Notes under the pieces: generated by a model | Database searches by the model: none | The model's input: only the letters and a program-made list of their open reading frames with translations | What the model was told of the DNA's origin: nothing | Origin: Apricaphanius iberus | Lineage: Eukaryota; Chordata; Actinopteri; Cyprinodontiformes; Aphaniidae | DNA length: 64,000 bases | Direction of reading: 5' to 3' | NCBI GenBank assembly: GCA_028564705.1 | Contig: JAPXFQ010001795.1 | Coordinates: forward strand, 124,001-188,000 | Shown here: piece after piece, positions 34,741 to 47,809 of the stretch | Layout: each line of letters starts with the position of its first letter | How positions within the stretch are numbered: the first letter of the stretch is position 1 | Made by a program: the position numbers and the translations under genes

Positions 34741-37700
34741 AGTAAAATATTTACTTTCACTGGATAGTAGGTGTTCCTGCCAGGGCTTTGTTAAAAACTT
34801 TTTTTAATTCAATAAATTACATAATTTGAATACATTTTGGATATATTCAGGTTATATATACGAGAAATAAATTGTGTTTTGTTATTTGAAACACTGGAGT
34901 GCGAACAAAGCAATGGATCTGTAAGAGAGCCAATACTTTTTCACAGCTCAATATTTACTACAGGTAAGATACTGGCAAGGTATAACGTCTCAAAAGCAGC
35001 CTCGCACACGCACATAAAAAAAATGAATAAATAAAGAGGATAAGTATCCATTACTGAGTTTTAGTGGTGTAGTGTGAAAGAAGATCCCCTGGTATGAGAT
35101 GTACTAGTAGCAATCCAACAGAAAAACGTTTGTAAAACCAGGAACATGTTATGCTTTTTTACCCAATAATATTAAACAGTCTACTTCAATGACTTACCAT
35201 AGTTACAAGTCACCGTGGCAACAATGCTTGTCCGCTTACTTCCAGAACATCTTTTAAGAGTTTGCTTTATCTGCTTCGTATTTAGACTCTCTGAAGTTTA
35301 CTGTAGTACAAAAAAACCTTGAACAGGACGTGGCTGAGGACATAAGGCTATACAATTCCACAATTAAACACATAAAAACAAATCTGATGGTAAAGATGTC
35401 TGACATATAAAACAAATACACAAAACAAAGCTCAGACCGAAACACAAGCAAAGAGTCACTGAAGGCGGTTTAACAATGTAAGAAATGTCTTTATTACATT
35501 CAACAGTACAGTACACCCAAATTGCACATTTTCACCAGATAATAGCAGCATTCTGACTGGCAACAGACTAATTGATAGGCACAATGAAAACATTAAGGTA
35601 TAAATAAACATTTCAACTGAGCTGTGGCCTCTTATCGCAGCACTTCAGCTCTTCATTTACATGCTCCTAAAAAATTATCCACACAATTATTACACACTGT
35701 TCTTTTCTGTTTCCAGTGCAAGGAAACAGGTAAAGTCAATAGAAAGTCGGCCTCTTTTTTCCAGCCAAACATAAAAATAATCTCACACAGTACACATCAT
35801 CAGTGCATTCCAGGTGTAATAAAGTCTCTTCATTTAGTTGAAAATCGACCTCTTTTCCTGACATTAAATGGTGGTGCAGCAGTCTGTCCCCAGAGACGCT
35901 GAGCTATACAGCTGGCTGACAAGATTTTCAAATGGCTGAAGTGATAAAACCAAAGATTCATTCTGCTTTCCAATTCCTTGATCAGTAAACCTGTTTCAGA
36001 GAGAGCCGCTGGGCTCAAAGATCTGGCTTCCACTGATATGTTGCTTAATTTTGGCTAAGATCTCATATGGCTTCTTATATTTCAAAGCAACTTTGGTCCA
36101 AACCATTATTGAGAACGTTTATGTTGACTCCATTTGAATTCTTACTAGAATAAAATGCCTCTAATACATCAGCAGCCACTGAAGGTGGAAATGTCCTTGA
36201 ATTAAGACAACATTCTTCAGTTGTTTAACTTTTCAAGATGAGAATAAAACAACCATCTGGTATTCCTTGATGGCATTAAAAGAAAATATTCGGACTCAAA
36301 ATGCAACCGCTCTTCCCACTTGGCCTTCACAGCGAGCCGAAACTTCAACGTTTAACATTGGGGGAGGAAATGGCAGATCTAAAGGAAATCACAGACCAAA
36401 TATGATGGTAGAGATTTCAGCAAATATGAGGTTAAAGAATGATGCTGAAGGTTTCAACTGGGGGGGTTTACACTGGAAATTTGCATTGGGGACAAAGACC
36501 GGTCAATTAAAGGTTTATGCTCTACATCCCCCACAAAACTGCTTATAACTGTTTTTTTTTATTCATTAAAGCACTAAATTTACTTAATATGCATACAGTG
36601 TGAACCATCTTGGCATTGCTGCGGAAGCTAACATCCATGGTCTTTCCTGTCTCCTCTGATCGGGGTTGAGTCGATCAGTGCCAGAAAGCATGGCACTCCT
36701 GGATTGGCAGCCTTGAAAATGCCAAACAAAAGCCTGCCGAGGGCCTAGAAATGTCAGCTTCCCAGGCTGCATTTTCTTCTAAATATTTTAGATAAGCTTT
36801 GTCAAAAATTAGGAAACAGTCAAGTGTTCCATGAATAATGTGGACAACTTATGATCTAATGGGGAGCCACTGTACTGTTTATTGGAAAGAACATAGAGTA
36901 AAATGAGGTATAACACAAATCGACATTGAATTCTTTAACTTCTTTCACATAGTTTTTATAGATTTATCGACTATAGAGTGTAGTGGGAATTTTTTTATGT
37001 AATCAGTATTTAACTAATTATTCCCTGCCTTAGTATAAGTTGCATCCAGGACAGAAGGTCATGTAGAAAAACCAGCCGGGTGTTCGAACGTAATGTTTTT
37101 GATAGCAATGTGTCAGACCAGTATGAAGCGGTTCTGGGTGACAAACAAGGATGACTGGTCCCAAAGAAGAGTTAACAGCCAAGTACTAGGTGATATTTTA
37201 GGTTTAACGAGTTGGAAGCTTCAAGTGATGCAACTGCTGTCTGCACACTGTACCTGTGTCTGATCAACACATTATTTAACCCTTAAAACGTCTGAAGGAG
37301 GTCAGTCGTATCTTTAAGTGATGTTACTTTTCCACAACGTAGGTCGAGCACTAAAATCATATATCTTCAGTTATTATAACTTAATATGAGAAAATGAAGA
37401 CACCAGAGTAGTTGACAGGTTTTTTCAACTGAAGACGCAGGGAAGGCTGATCTGAAGGTTCGATCCAATCCGATATGGTTATTACCAGGGGTAGCAAACG
37501 GCTAAACTCTGCGTCCAATTAAGGTGCTAGAACAGGAAGTTATGGGAACGACTGGGTTTTACCATAAAGTACCAAACAGCTGCTGAAACTGTGAGTTCCT
37601 TTAAATCATGGCTGACAACCTATTTGTTCATTGCTTATTGTGTTATATTGTTATCATTCAATACACTTTGAACTACCTTGTTGCTGAAATGTGCTATACA

Positions 37701-38977
37701 GATGAACTGGGATTTTAAATAGGCAAACACTGCAACACGTCAGCATCAGGGGGCGAGAGAAGGGCCTCTTAAGGACCAGTGGAATTATCCACAAATGAGT
37801 ATGAGCCTGTTTCAAAAAAAAAAAGCTAGCATCACGGAACCAGCCCAATGGGTCGGAACACTTCCATTCTAACTGTGTCAGGTAACCTTTATATGAAGAA
37901 TATTATTGTCCTGTTAGCTGCTCGCTCGGCATCTTAGAAACTAATTAACAACCAGCCAAATAATGTTTTTTTTTTTCAATAACAAGTTCCGGTTTTAGCA
38001 GTTTTGTATTTTTCATGATGTAATGACACTAAAAGTAACAATATTCTATTTTTCTAGTCATTAGGTTTTAAACTATTTGCATTTTTACATAATTTGCCAC
38101 ATATATCAAAAACTTATAGAATAAAATTAATCCGTCCACTTTTTGAAAATCTTTTACATTTTTCTTTCTTTTGAAACCTCAAAACAGGAATAAAATATTG
38201 TTTCTTTATAAATGACAAATAAATGTTACTCTATTAGATACTTATCAAACATTTGAAGCTACGTTTTTCTAAAGGTCATGTCATATTTGTGGCTCTATAA
38301 ATTCAGTTTTATTTGGCTGGCTGTTCTTTGGATGGTAAAGGTTGCAGACCCCTGCTGTAATCTGTTCCAGTTTGATTTGTTATTTATCCTGTATGGTATG
38401 GATGGACGAAGGGCTTTAGGACAGATAACAGAACAGTTTCTCTACTGGTGGCCTTTTCTAGTCCAGACTAGCCTGCATCTCCACATTCCTGCTTCTCTCC
38501 CATCTCACCTCTTCTCTTCAGCATCATTGCAGCGACTAACATGGAATAAAGGGTCACCAACATCCCAACCATAATTCACCGCATATAAAAACATTTAAAT
38601 CACTCTGATTGGCTCTTTGTCCACCTCTGCTTTCAGGTTTGGTTGCATTAGTAGAACTTCTTTCACTTTAAACTTGAAGGAATTGTTTGGCTCTGAATAT
38701 TGCTACCTCCTGCCTGGTCACCAGGTTACAGACTGGTTGCCAATGACAACATCACAGTGGTGATCTGGCTTATATCTGATCATCTTCCCTAACTGGATCC
38801 ATCTTTATACGCAGCCTGTAGACAGCATGTATTCTGATGATAGGACAACTTTAGGAGTGTCACTTAGGTCAGCATAGAACAGGTCTACTTAGAAGCTTCC
38901 TAAAGCAGGAGAGCTGCTCAGATCATGACCAAGTGAAGCATAAAGAGCTCCACCTGACAGCTGTGGTCCTCCTAGAC
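34741..38977. other. No gene recognised
   Basis: Long quiet stretch. Open frames are short. A possible minus-strand polyadenylation signal (AATAAA) lies at about 35489-35494, but no exon that would use it was recognised. I cannot exclude small exons or conserved non-coding elements. Confidence 0.45.
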
Positions 38978-39202
38978 CAGGGATCCCCACCTCCAGGCCT
39001 CGAGGGCCGGTATCCTGCAGGTTTTCGTTCTTTCCCTAGTTCAACACACCAGAATCAAATAATGGCTCGTTAGCAGGCCTCTGCAGAACTTTGCAATGCT
39101 GAGGAGGAAGTTAGAGAGAATTTGAATCAGCTGTGTTGGAGCAGAGACACCTCTGAAACTGGTAGGACATCGGCCCTTGAGGCCTGGACTTGAGGATCCC
39201 TC
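38978..39202. mobile_element. hAT MITE, 225 bp
   Basis: It begins cagggatccccacctccagg and ends, reverse complemented, gagggatcctcaagtcc. The flanking 8-mers are tcctagac and tcttagac, 7 of 8 identical, as expected for hAT. Interior phrases (ctgcaggttttcgttct, aacacaccagaatcaaat) are those of a very common teleost hAT MITE. Confidence 0.85.
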
Positions 39203-41473
39203 TCTTAGACCCACTGGCCGTCCTCCAACACTGTAGTACAGCGTTGTGAGGGCTTGTGGCTTATGAAGCACGCACTGCTGCACTATTCTTCCATTTACAT
39301 CAACATAGCTCCAGAGAGCAGAGAATATGCCGTTGCTAGAATATCTTCCCAAAGTAGCAACAGGTCGAACATTCGGAATGTCTACCCCTGCTAACCCTAA
39401 CTGTTTTCATGTGATTTCTCTTATACTACGCTGTCTGTTTAAAGTAATGCGGTAGCTTACTGAGGAAAAGACGGTGAATCAAACCCACCAGAATCACAGA
39501 GGTCAAAGCTCAGGGGAAGTCTGCATGGGACTGAAATGTTTGTCAATTACAGAATGTTTTATAGAGCTACGAACAAATCTTTGATTTAAAACTGCCTGTA
39601 CCTGAAGTCAAGGAATGAGATCTCTCAGTAACGAGATCGCATCGTTTTAAAAACACCACAATGTACTACCTGTCAAAGTGAGATCGGTCTTGAGGATCTC
39701 TAAAAAATAGTCTGTCTTGCAATATAAATCCAACACCTGTTTTATGCTCCGCCGTATCCAGGAGAGCATTTACACTCCCAGGTGGGAGTCTCGCTGGGCA
39801 GGCGGGGTTCAACCCAAAACACTGACTGTTGTGTATTTCTGTCCCCAATCAGTAGACTGAGCCAGTGGCTCCGCCCTAGCTGTACCTATGAGCCTATAGC
39901 AGAGGGGGCCCCAGGGATAACAAACAAAATAGCATACCAAACCGCACTGACCAATAGTGCTCAGTGGAAACAAGACACAAGCTACTTTAATGGGCCCCAA
40001 ATATGTAGGTAGGGGCTTTAGGTTAGTTCTTAAGTCGGGGTCTCATATTCTTGAAATAAAACCGGAAGTGGGTCTAAAACTGCTCCAAAGAGAAAGAGTG
40101 GAGTAATAATAGTCTCCTGTTGGAATGGCTAAACATTTTATATCAACTGTGTAAGTGAAAAAAACCAGTGACTATAAAGAATGTAGTACTGTGAAGAAAT
40201 AATTAACAGCGAACGTCACCGAAGATGGCGTCTGCTGCACTTCCACTCTACCAATAAGGTAAAGGGCTAGTTTACTGTTTTGAAACCAGTCTAGATGATC
40301 GGCTCTTGTTTGAAATCTCAACTGGATGATTCTAAACTGAATAGAGATTCTTTATGGCACCATATAAGATTCATATCATCTTCATCATGTTTGATATAAA
40401 CACAAAAAGGGAGCATTTTGGGGGGTTTTTACACCAAGAACACCTAACACAGGCAAAAAAACGAAATATTTAACAAGTCAAATTAGGACTGAATTACTCT
40501 ACGCTGATCACAGATTCTGATCGGCTTTTTTGGGAAACCTGTCTTCCATTTGGTGAGATGATAAAACAAGAGGATTCTAAGACACTGGAACATTTTTGAC
40601 AAAACGGGAAACTGTTTTTGCCCCGCGGTTTTTTGTCATTTTATGGAAATGAAAGTTTTGCCCTTGTGTATTCACGTGGACAGCAAGATGCTGACGCATT
40701 GGCCAAACGTCTATCTGCAGCAGCAAAACGTTGTGCTATAGTCTCCATTCACACTTTTTTGTTTGCCGTTCTTCTTTTCTTGTGTTTACAGCTAAACTCA
40801 TGTGGAGGCTTTTTCATACTCAATATTTAGCGCCACCTACAGGTTTGGGAGTGTAAAAATTGCCTTTTGGGCGCTCTAGTTGTTTCCGTGCTAATGTAAA
40901 CAGTTCCGAAAATGGTCCCTTGTGGCTGCAGTTAATTTTGAAACCAACAACCCGCTTTAGAAAAAAACGTTCCTTTGTGGACTGGACCTAAGTATTCCCA
41001 ATAAATCTGTTAAAAGTCTATTCCTGTGAAAAAGTTCTGTTTTAATTCATCTGGATTTATCACAACATCCCTAATAAGAACAAACACCTTTTAGAAAAAT
41101 ATCATACTTTCTAATAAAAATGGTCTCAAGGGAAGTTTTATTCACAAATGTTCTTTACCTCAAAGTATTTATATTTATTTTACACAAAAATGCATCATGA
41201 TTACAAAAAAATGGATCTATAAAACGACTAAAGTAGAGAAAAAAATCATTCAACTTTTGAAGCTAGTGGAGGATTGTACTTAAATAATGTAAACACCTGA
41301 TGACATTCATAAGGGCTGACACCATGTTCTTCATGCCAGGGCTCATTTCTGGGTTACAGCTAAGAAAAAAGACAAAGTAACCCCAAACATGATCATTTCT
41401 TCAAAAACCTGTTTGCACCCCTGATCTATTCGGGCAACATAAAGTCCTGAATAACTGGATCTCTACCAGATCA
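39203..41473. other. No gene recognised; region downstream of gpr63
   Basis: Short open frames only. The right part may be gpr63 3' untranslated sequence. Confidence 0.4.
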
Positions 41474-41479
41474 TTTATT
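41474..41479 (-). terminator. Candidate polyadenylation signal for gpr63
   Basis: TTTATT on the plus strand gives AATAAA on the minus strand, 380 bp after the gpr63 stop codon. Other AATAAA-like words lie further on (about 41135), so the site actually used is not decided by sequence alone. Confidence 0.35.
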
Positions 41480-41858
41480 TTAAGTCCTAATTGTTTGGGT
41501 TCTTACATAGGTTTAAACTCCAACAGGAGTTTCTCAGATGCTGATTTGAGATTAAAACTTGTGTTGGAACCAGAACAAATGATCAGAACTAAATACTTAT
41601 GATTTCTGTTCAGGTTAAACCCTAGGATATGTGCAGGATATCTCCCTTCAGAGCATCTCAAAAAGTCAGAAATGTTGGATTTACACAAGATCTCCAAATC
41701 CTTCCCTTCAACAGCTACTAATACCAACTCAGCCCCCAGCCGTTTCAGTACAGCGCTACTTTCACGGTGCCTGAGCTTCTACTGAAGGAAATGAAGAACC
41801 ACATGACCAATCAGGCCCTCAAAAGGAACGTACAGGGATTCAAAGTGGATTTTTCCCT

Positions 41859-42989
41859 TTAGACCACGGAGCGATGCTCTCCACATACATACACAGCACT
41901 GGGCTGTATGCGTCTCTTGGTGTTGCCTGGCAACTGAGGAAGAAACTTGAAGTATTTGGGCATCAGATCGAGGCAGGCATCTCGGAACTTTTTGATCCTC
42001 CAGTAGTAGATGAGAGGGTTCAGGGCGGACTTGAGGTAGCACAACCATAGGAGCCACACGCTGATTTGGAAAAAGCTGTCTTTGTGGTAAAAGCCAAAAC
42101 TGAAGGTAGTCACCAGGCTGTAGGCAGTAAAGGGCGCCCAACACACTGTAAACACAGAGAAGAGGATGAGGATGGTGGTGAAGGCACGGGTCTTGAAGCT
42201 CATGTCTATGTTCAGCTGGAAGGGCCTCTGGAGGCTCAGCAGGCCCAGCTTGCTGGCCTGGCTCAGACACATGCCGTCCGGGTGGCTGTGGATGCGGATG
42301 GCGTTATGGCGGATGGTGTTCAGGATCCCCATGAACGTGTACAGCATCACCGTAAAAGGGACGAAGAAGAAAACCAGCATGAGGATCAGCACATAGGCGT
42401 GGTATCCAGGGTCGGTGCTGTAACCGAAGACGCACTGAGGGGCCCTGGGCGGGGTCTGCAGGGGAGGGGTGCCCACAGCTAAAGGGAAGGAGAAAATCAA
42501 GGAGAGCACCCATGTGACCACGATGAGCAGCTTGGCTCTCTGAGGGCTGAGCTTGTCTTGTTTCTGAACGATAATCAGAAATCGATCTATGCTTATTATA
42601 AGCAAAATAGCACCTCCTTCTATCACAAACAACCAGAAGAGCATGGCAGAAACCCGGCAGAAAGTGTCTCCAAAGATCCAGCTGCTGGTCATGACGGTAA
42701 CTAAAGCGAACGGCATGTTCAGAATGGCCAGCATCATGTCTGCAAACGCCAGGCTAGCAAGCAGGATGTTAATGGCGGAGCGCATGGCAGACCTCTGGTA
42801 CACCATGAGGCACACCACCACGTTTCCCGCAAGGGCCACCAGTAAGATGGTCACCATGACCAGGCTGAAGAAGACCTGCAGAGGTAGGCTGACACCTGGA
42901 GGCATTCCCGAGGACTTCCCCGTCGGGGTGACCAGCTGTGGCGGGGTCCCAGGGCCCAGGGAAGCGTTCGCCATGGAGACGTCCTCCAT
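41859..42989 (-). CDS. gpr63: G-protein-coupled receptor 63, class A
   Basis: This 376-residue seven-helix receptor acts at the plasma membrane; its ligand is not settled. Landmarks, numbered from the chosen Met: N-glycosylation site Asn8, TM1 about 37-63 with GN at 55-56, Asp84 in TM2, Cys111 and Cys186 for the extracellular disulfide, DRF at 135-137 instead of DRY, CWAPF at 283-287, NPLIY at 324-328, tail ending VYVCGEHRSVV. DRF and the tail match GPR63 much better than its paralogue GPR45. The frame is open up to a GTG at 43052, but the first in-frame ATG is at 42989 (MEDVSMAN). A splice acceptor lies at 43055. The N-terminus is shorter than in mammals. The coding sequence is intact in one exon. 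Confidence 0.93.
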   Translation of the reverse strand: MEDVSMANASLGPGTPPQLVTPTGKSSGMPPGVSLPLQVFFSLVMVTILLVALAGNVVVCLMVYQRSAMRSAINILLASLAFADMMLAILNMPFALVTVMTSSWIFGDTFCRVSAMLFWLFVIEGGAILLIISIDRFLIIVQKQDKLSPQRAKLLIVVTWVLSLIFSFPLAVGTPPLQTPPRAPQCVFGYSTDPGYHAYVLILMLVFFFVPFTVMLYTFMGILNTIRHNAIRIHSHPDGMCLSQASKLGLLSLQRPFQLNIDMSFKTRAFTTILILFSVFTVCWAPFTAYSLVTTFSFGFYHKDSFFQISVWLLWLCYLKSALNPLIYYWRIKKFRDACLDLMPKYFKFLPQLPGNTKRRIQPSAVYVCGEHRSVV

Positions 42990-43054
42990 CAGCCGCGTCT
43001 CTGATGGCTTAGAAAGCCCATGAGGCAGCAGAGACGGGTGGTAATGTCCCACGA

Positions 43055-43085
43055 CTGTGGAGGGGAGACAGTGGAGTAAAGCGGA
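43055..43085 (-). other. Splice acceptor upstream of the gpr63 coding exon
   Basis: The minus strand reads a pyrimidine tract, ctgtctcccctccacag, ending in AG at 43055. The exon would then start at 43054 with 65 bases of 5' untranslated sequence before the ATG at 42989. A non-coding first exon further upstream (higher coordinates) is implied but not found. Confidence 0.6.
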
Positions 43086-44770
43086 GAGGAGAACTCCTGT
43101 AGAACATGGTGCAGGAAATCCACATACTGTTCCTTCCCATCTTCACAGCCGTAAAACCCTGGAACACAAACACAGACGAGTGTTTATTTAAATTAAACAG
43201 AACGCTTAGGTTTGAATCAGATCAAATGAAAAAGCATGTTTCAGATTTATTAAAAGAGGGTTTATGTAATGGTATTACCACAGGAGGAGACAGGTGTTTT
43301 ACCTTATCGAGCCTGGAAAACAGAGACTCAGACATACTGAGGAAAGATGAAAAGATGAATTCAGGCCCTAAAAAAGACCTTTTTACTTTTACCCCTTTTA
43401 CTCAAAAATCTACATTTGCACCCCAACATCTGGGCTATCTACGAAACCAAACATTCAAGTTAATGCAGAAGTTTCGTGAACCAAGTAGGGCTGGCCAATT
43501 AAAGGACAACCTTAAATACTGTGCTGATGAAGTCGCTTTATTCAGCATGGGTGGAAGCAGGAGAATCCTGTGTCTCTCCAGCAGGAAGACTGGCATAGCC
43601 TTCTGACAACAGGCAGGTACATGTTCAATAATGGAATCGTTAACCCAAAAACTACATTTGGTCAAACTCCTCACTCCACACGTCCAAAAACAAACTCTTT
43701 GTTATCCAGGAAGAATCCTAGATTTTGGCTAAATCAGCTCATGTAAATTTTTCTGGAGACAGGAATGTTCAGTTGGATAAAAAAGCAATAAATTAACAAG
43801 CCAACCTACAGAAATGTTTAGGTTTCAGGATCATTAACTAATTTTTTTCTTGTCTGGATCAAATCTTTACGTTTGAGTCCTTTTCAGTGGCTTAACGTGG
43901 TTCTATCAGGAGCTCTGATCCAGTTACAAACTGACCTCACTGATTTATTAGTCTTAGTTTAATACAATATAAAATGGCCTGCTATTGCGTAGCGCTTTAT
44001 CGAATCAGAGGACTCCAAAATCCTTTAAACTAAGTGATTGTGTTGCAATGAAAAAAAAAAAGATTCTGAATCAATTCTTTAAAAAAAATGACTAAAAATT
44101 GATTTAGACGTCCGTAAATTGACTTAAACGCTTGACAGTGTTTGCCTTTCTTAAAGTTAAAATACCACAGCAAGCTATGATTGTCCGATAAGTGCATGAT
44201 TAATATCAGACTATGAAAAAACGTCTTTTTTTTATCCCCTATTTTTCCCCCATTATTTATCACCCAGAGTTGGCATTTGTAACATGGGAGTCAATAGGAA
44301 ATTGCCCTTTTCTGTAGCCAGCCCCTAGCGGTTGAAGGGAGAACTGCAATTTTTGTCAATCCAACCACTAGGGATGGATGATATGGACCAAAAATTTCAG
44401 CACAATAATTTGTGAAACTTTATAACAACTTATTAGCATCCATTATCCGAATGCTTTCTGGATTTGACAGAGTTTTTTTTTAGCATGTGACTGAAAAATC
44501 TGAAGGAAATCCTTCATTTTGACAGATTGGTATCCACTCCTCTGACCAATTTGTGTAAATGGCAGATATTTTCAACTTTACTCACAGTATGCAGGTAGGT
44601 TTATTTTAATCAAATTTTTTTTCTGTACTATGTTATACAGAATTATTTTCGTAATAACCTATTCTGCACAATCATGGATTGGCTGCTTGGCAAATACCAG
44701 CCAATACCGTGTCACTGTATACATAACTATTAGAGTTTTCCAGGTTAAATTTCAAATAAATAAAAAGGTA
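43086..44770. other. No gene recognised; probably gpr63 intron
   Basis: A plus-strand open frame at 43106-43606 (166 codons) lies here, but it shows no motif and is AT-rich. A short match to the common 'gcgctttatc' repeat lies near 43990-44010. At 44367-44400 the words tagggatggatgatatggac look like one end of a hAT element whose other end I did not find. Confidence 0.4.
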
Positions 44771-44935
44771 AATGGCCTGTACTTGTATAGTTCTTTATCT
44801 AATCCTGAGGATCCTAAAGTGATTCACACTACATTCAGTCATTCACACACACATTCACACACTGGTGATGGTAAGTTATTGTGGTCACAGCTGGCCAGGT
44901 GCGTACTGACAGAAGCGAGGCTGCTGAACACTGAT
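44770..44935 (+). repeat. Common teleost interspersed repeat
   Basis: The phrases ggcctgtacttgtatagttc, 'attcacacacacattcacac', 'actggtgatgg' and 'acagaagcgaggctgc' occur in the order of a widespread teleost repeat. The class (SINE or LINE tail) is not certain. Confidence 0.55.
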
Positions 44936-47431
44936 GCCAACAGATGCTCTGACAACCAACATTTTCTTTCTAATATTAGGGGAATTTTCCACATATAACT
45001 TTAAGTTATGTTCCACAGAAAAATCTACAATTAAATGTATTTGTGAATATCAAATAGCTGACAGCCACCATACCTACTAACTACTACATCGGCCTTCACT
45101 AAGGATACTAGTTTGAAACCTTTTGTCTTTTTATAGCAGCCAGCAGTATGGTGAACATACCACAACCAAGAGTCAGGTGTATCCCCGCATTTTCTCTGAA
45201 GTGACCCATCTAAAGGTTTGCTTCAAACACCATGACTCAAATGTTGCTACTAAGCAGGCCTGCCTCTGCTTGTGTCAGTCTGTCAGTCCCAGTAAAGCAT
45301 CACATTAAACACATGATTTGACGTCAAACTAATCCCACTGTTCTGTCTTTTATTACCCAACTGAGGTGTTGTACCAGAGAGCTGTGCAGGAAGAAAACCA
45401 CATGGAATACCTAAACTATGGAAGCTCTTTAAAATGTCTTCTGTTCCAATAAAATGTGATAAGACATTTGTGTGAGGGTTTCCATACAACCATTGCTCCA
45501 CTGAGCGCAAGTCAAACGCTGCCATAAAACTGCTTATCAACAGTGAACATTGGAGGCTCGTATGTCTTACAGCCAGGGGTCATTGTAATGGCTCACCTGC
45601 AAATGTAGCAAACAGTCCATTAGTGGCTCAGATAAGCTCTATGACAAGTGAAGCTTTATCGTCCCCCGTACTCTAATGTAGGCGCTCTACAGTTCTGATC
45701 ACAGGGAGGAGTAATGACGTTTCTTGTTGCTTAGCAGCACCTGAGTCTACATGTATCACCTGAGTCGAGATGTAACTGTAAGGATTAATATGTAGAAGAG
45801 GCTTCTTAGCTTCAGGGAAAAGCTGTAAACAATAACAGTCATAATCATGTCTATGACAAAGATTCTACATGAAATGGAAGGTATTTTGAATTTAAGGATT
45901 ACTCAAGCAGACTGTGATCTGTGAGATCCTTGTTCTACCTTCCTTTGTCGAGTGTCTTCTGTTTGTCTGAGTGAGAACATATAAAAAAAAAATCCTGAGC
46001 CTGAACTTTTGTTTCCTGGGAGGCCCCTAAGCCAAGATATACTGTATACTGTAACGTAATGTTAACTGAGATCCAGGGGTGTCCTCCCCTGTGAGAACAT
46101 TTTGATAAATAGTCCATTGCATTAAAGATTCTGATGACTTTTGTGGATATAAATGGACATTATTCAGACATGAGATGAAGAAACCCAATACAAGCCTTTA
46201 TTACAGAAGCATATATTGTAGAGCAGCAGAGGTCTTGGGACCCTGTTCAGGAATACATCCCTGCTTTTAACTAGTCACTTACCTGCACAGGTATTGCTTG
46301 TATAGCAAACTGAGACTATGGATATTATAGCCATACCAAGTCAGGTCAGTAGGTGGCCATTATAATACTCAATAGTAACTAGAAATTAATTAGTAGCCTA
46401 ACCATTGACTAAAGGGCATAAACAAGGAGACATTCTTTTTTTATTATTAAATATGCACCATGTTATTTAAATTGTAATCACGTATTAGTTATTTAGATGT
46501 TTATTTTCAAAAACGTGAGGTTTGCGTATTTTACAATCCTCTGCGTTATATTGTTTTCGCGTTCCGATCTAAATGTCCCAAACCTCTATCAGCACCTGAT
46601 TATTCACGCTGTAGCAGCAGCTGTAAATCCTGACACCTGCTTCTAATTTAATCAGCTGCAACACGACCGCATGTTTCTCCAAGACTGGATACATTTTTTT
46701 TAAAAGAAGTGTGTAAGGGGTGATATTTGGTTTTTTGGCCAGACACCACACCCAACTGAATTACTAAAGTTGTCACAGGACAATTTAACTTGTACAACAG
46801 CGGCTATATTTCCATAAATACGTAAATAAATATAAGGACAATGATCAATAAGGACATACCCAGCTTTACAGTTGCATTGAGGATTATGCAATTCTCCTTT
46901 GCAATTCCCCACAGTTGAAGCAAATCACGCTGTATCTGCTCGTCTGACCTCCGCTTTTAGCACAAACACGGCTTTCTGTTTCGCAGAGATCTTCCCAATT
47001 CCCCTTGAATAAACATTATCTCAGGTCTCCAGACTTTTGAAAGCTGTAAACTTTTTATTAGTGAAAGGTCAGCTTTAGGAATAGTGATAAATGACCCGCC
47101 TGCGGATTTGTGGCCAGGACAACGGCAAAAATAATCATTTACATATCTAAAAGGTGTTTTTAATAACTTCTATTTCACCATCAATTGTGATTTTGAGTTT
47201 CTCTCTAAAGCTCTCCCAGTTTTCAGATGTTAAAGCGGTAAAATATCGGGGATTTTGCCCTCTAACTGTCATTTTCATTGCGTCTCTATAGCCGGCATAA
47301 ATTGTATCTTTCTGCAACCACTCGTGCCTGTGCACAAAGATGTCAACAAAGATCCTCTTAAAACACATTCGCATGTGGAGTAACTGTTACATCAGTCTGA
47401 TTGTTTGGAAAACCAAGACCAGCCCTTACAC
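44936..47431. other. No gene recognised
   Basis: Short open frames only. A minus-strand frame at 47147-47374 (75 codons) has a protein-like composition, but I recognise no family in it. Confidence 0.4.
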
Positions 47432-47540
47432 CAGGGATCACCAACGTGGTGCCCCCAGGCACCAAGTTGCTCCCAGGGACAGCATAAGGTGCCCTCTGGA
47501 CATTTTCTAAAAATAACAAAAAATTTAAATATACTGAGAG

Positions 47541-47552
47541 ATTAATAATAAT
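47541..47552. repeat. 12-bp target-site duplication, left copy
   Basis: attaataataat at 47541-47552 recurs exactly at 50324-50335 on the other side of the Penelope-like element. Low complexity weakens it slightly, but the position fits. Confidence 0.65.
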
Positions 47553-47790
47553 ATCTCAAGGAAATTTCAATCAAACGCAACTGGACTTGGTAATTTGTCT
47601 TGGAAGACGTTTCACCTCTTATCCAAGAGGCTTCATCAGTTCATGCTCGCCGCTGACCAGGCTGGGACTGGTCCAACTAACTGGTGTGGAGACTCAGCTA
47701 TTTAACCTCTTGAACAAGAATCATTATGTCATTGGATCCTTTGTGCTCCATGTCTTAACGACGGTCGTTGGCGTGCCGCCTATTGGTGGA
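47553..47790. repeat. Left inverted terminal repeat of the Penelope-like element
   Basis: This segment is the reverse complement of 50049-50286 with no difference that I can find by eye. It contains the hammerhead-like motif on the minus strand. Confidence 0.9.
47590..47660 (-). ncRNA. Hammerhead-ribozyme-like motif, left repeat
   Basis: On the minus strand CTGATGA lies at 47639-47633 and GAAA at 47613-47610, with a CCTCTT/AAGAGG helix between them and GTC following GAAAC. Details are given for the right copy. Orientation is opposite to the ORF here. Confidence 0.5.
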
Positions 47791-47809
47791 AGTTAGATTA
47801 CAGAAACTG

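Noticed and set aside
35489..35494. Minus-strand AATAAA as the 3' end of another gene
   Set aside because: No upstream exon on that strand could be recognised; AATAAA is frequent in AT-rich sequence.
42066..43023. Plus-strand open frames of 138, 76 and 144 codons
   Set aside because: They are antisense shadows of the gpr63 coding sequence, which is strongly supported on the minus strand.
43052..43052. GTG at 43052 as start of gpr63
   Set aside because: Vertebrate translation starts at ATG. The first in-frame ATG is at 42989, and a splice acceptor lies just upstream of the GTG.
43106..43606. 166-codon plus-strand frame upstream of gpr63
   Set aside because: No recognisable motif, AT-rich composition, and it lies where the gpr63 intron is expected. 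I could not support it as a gene.
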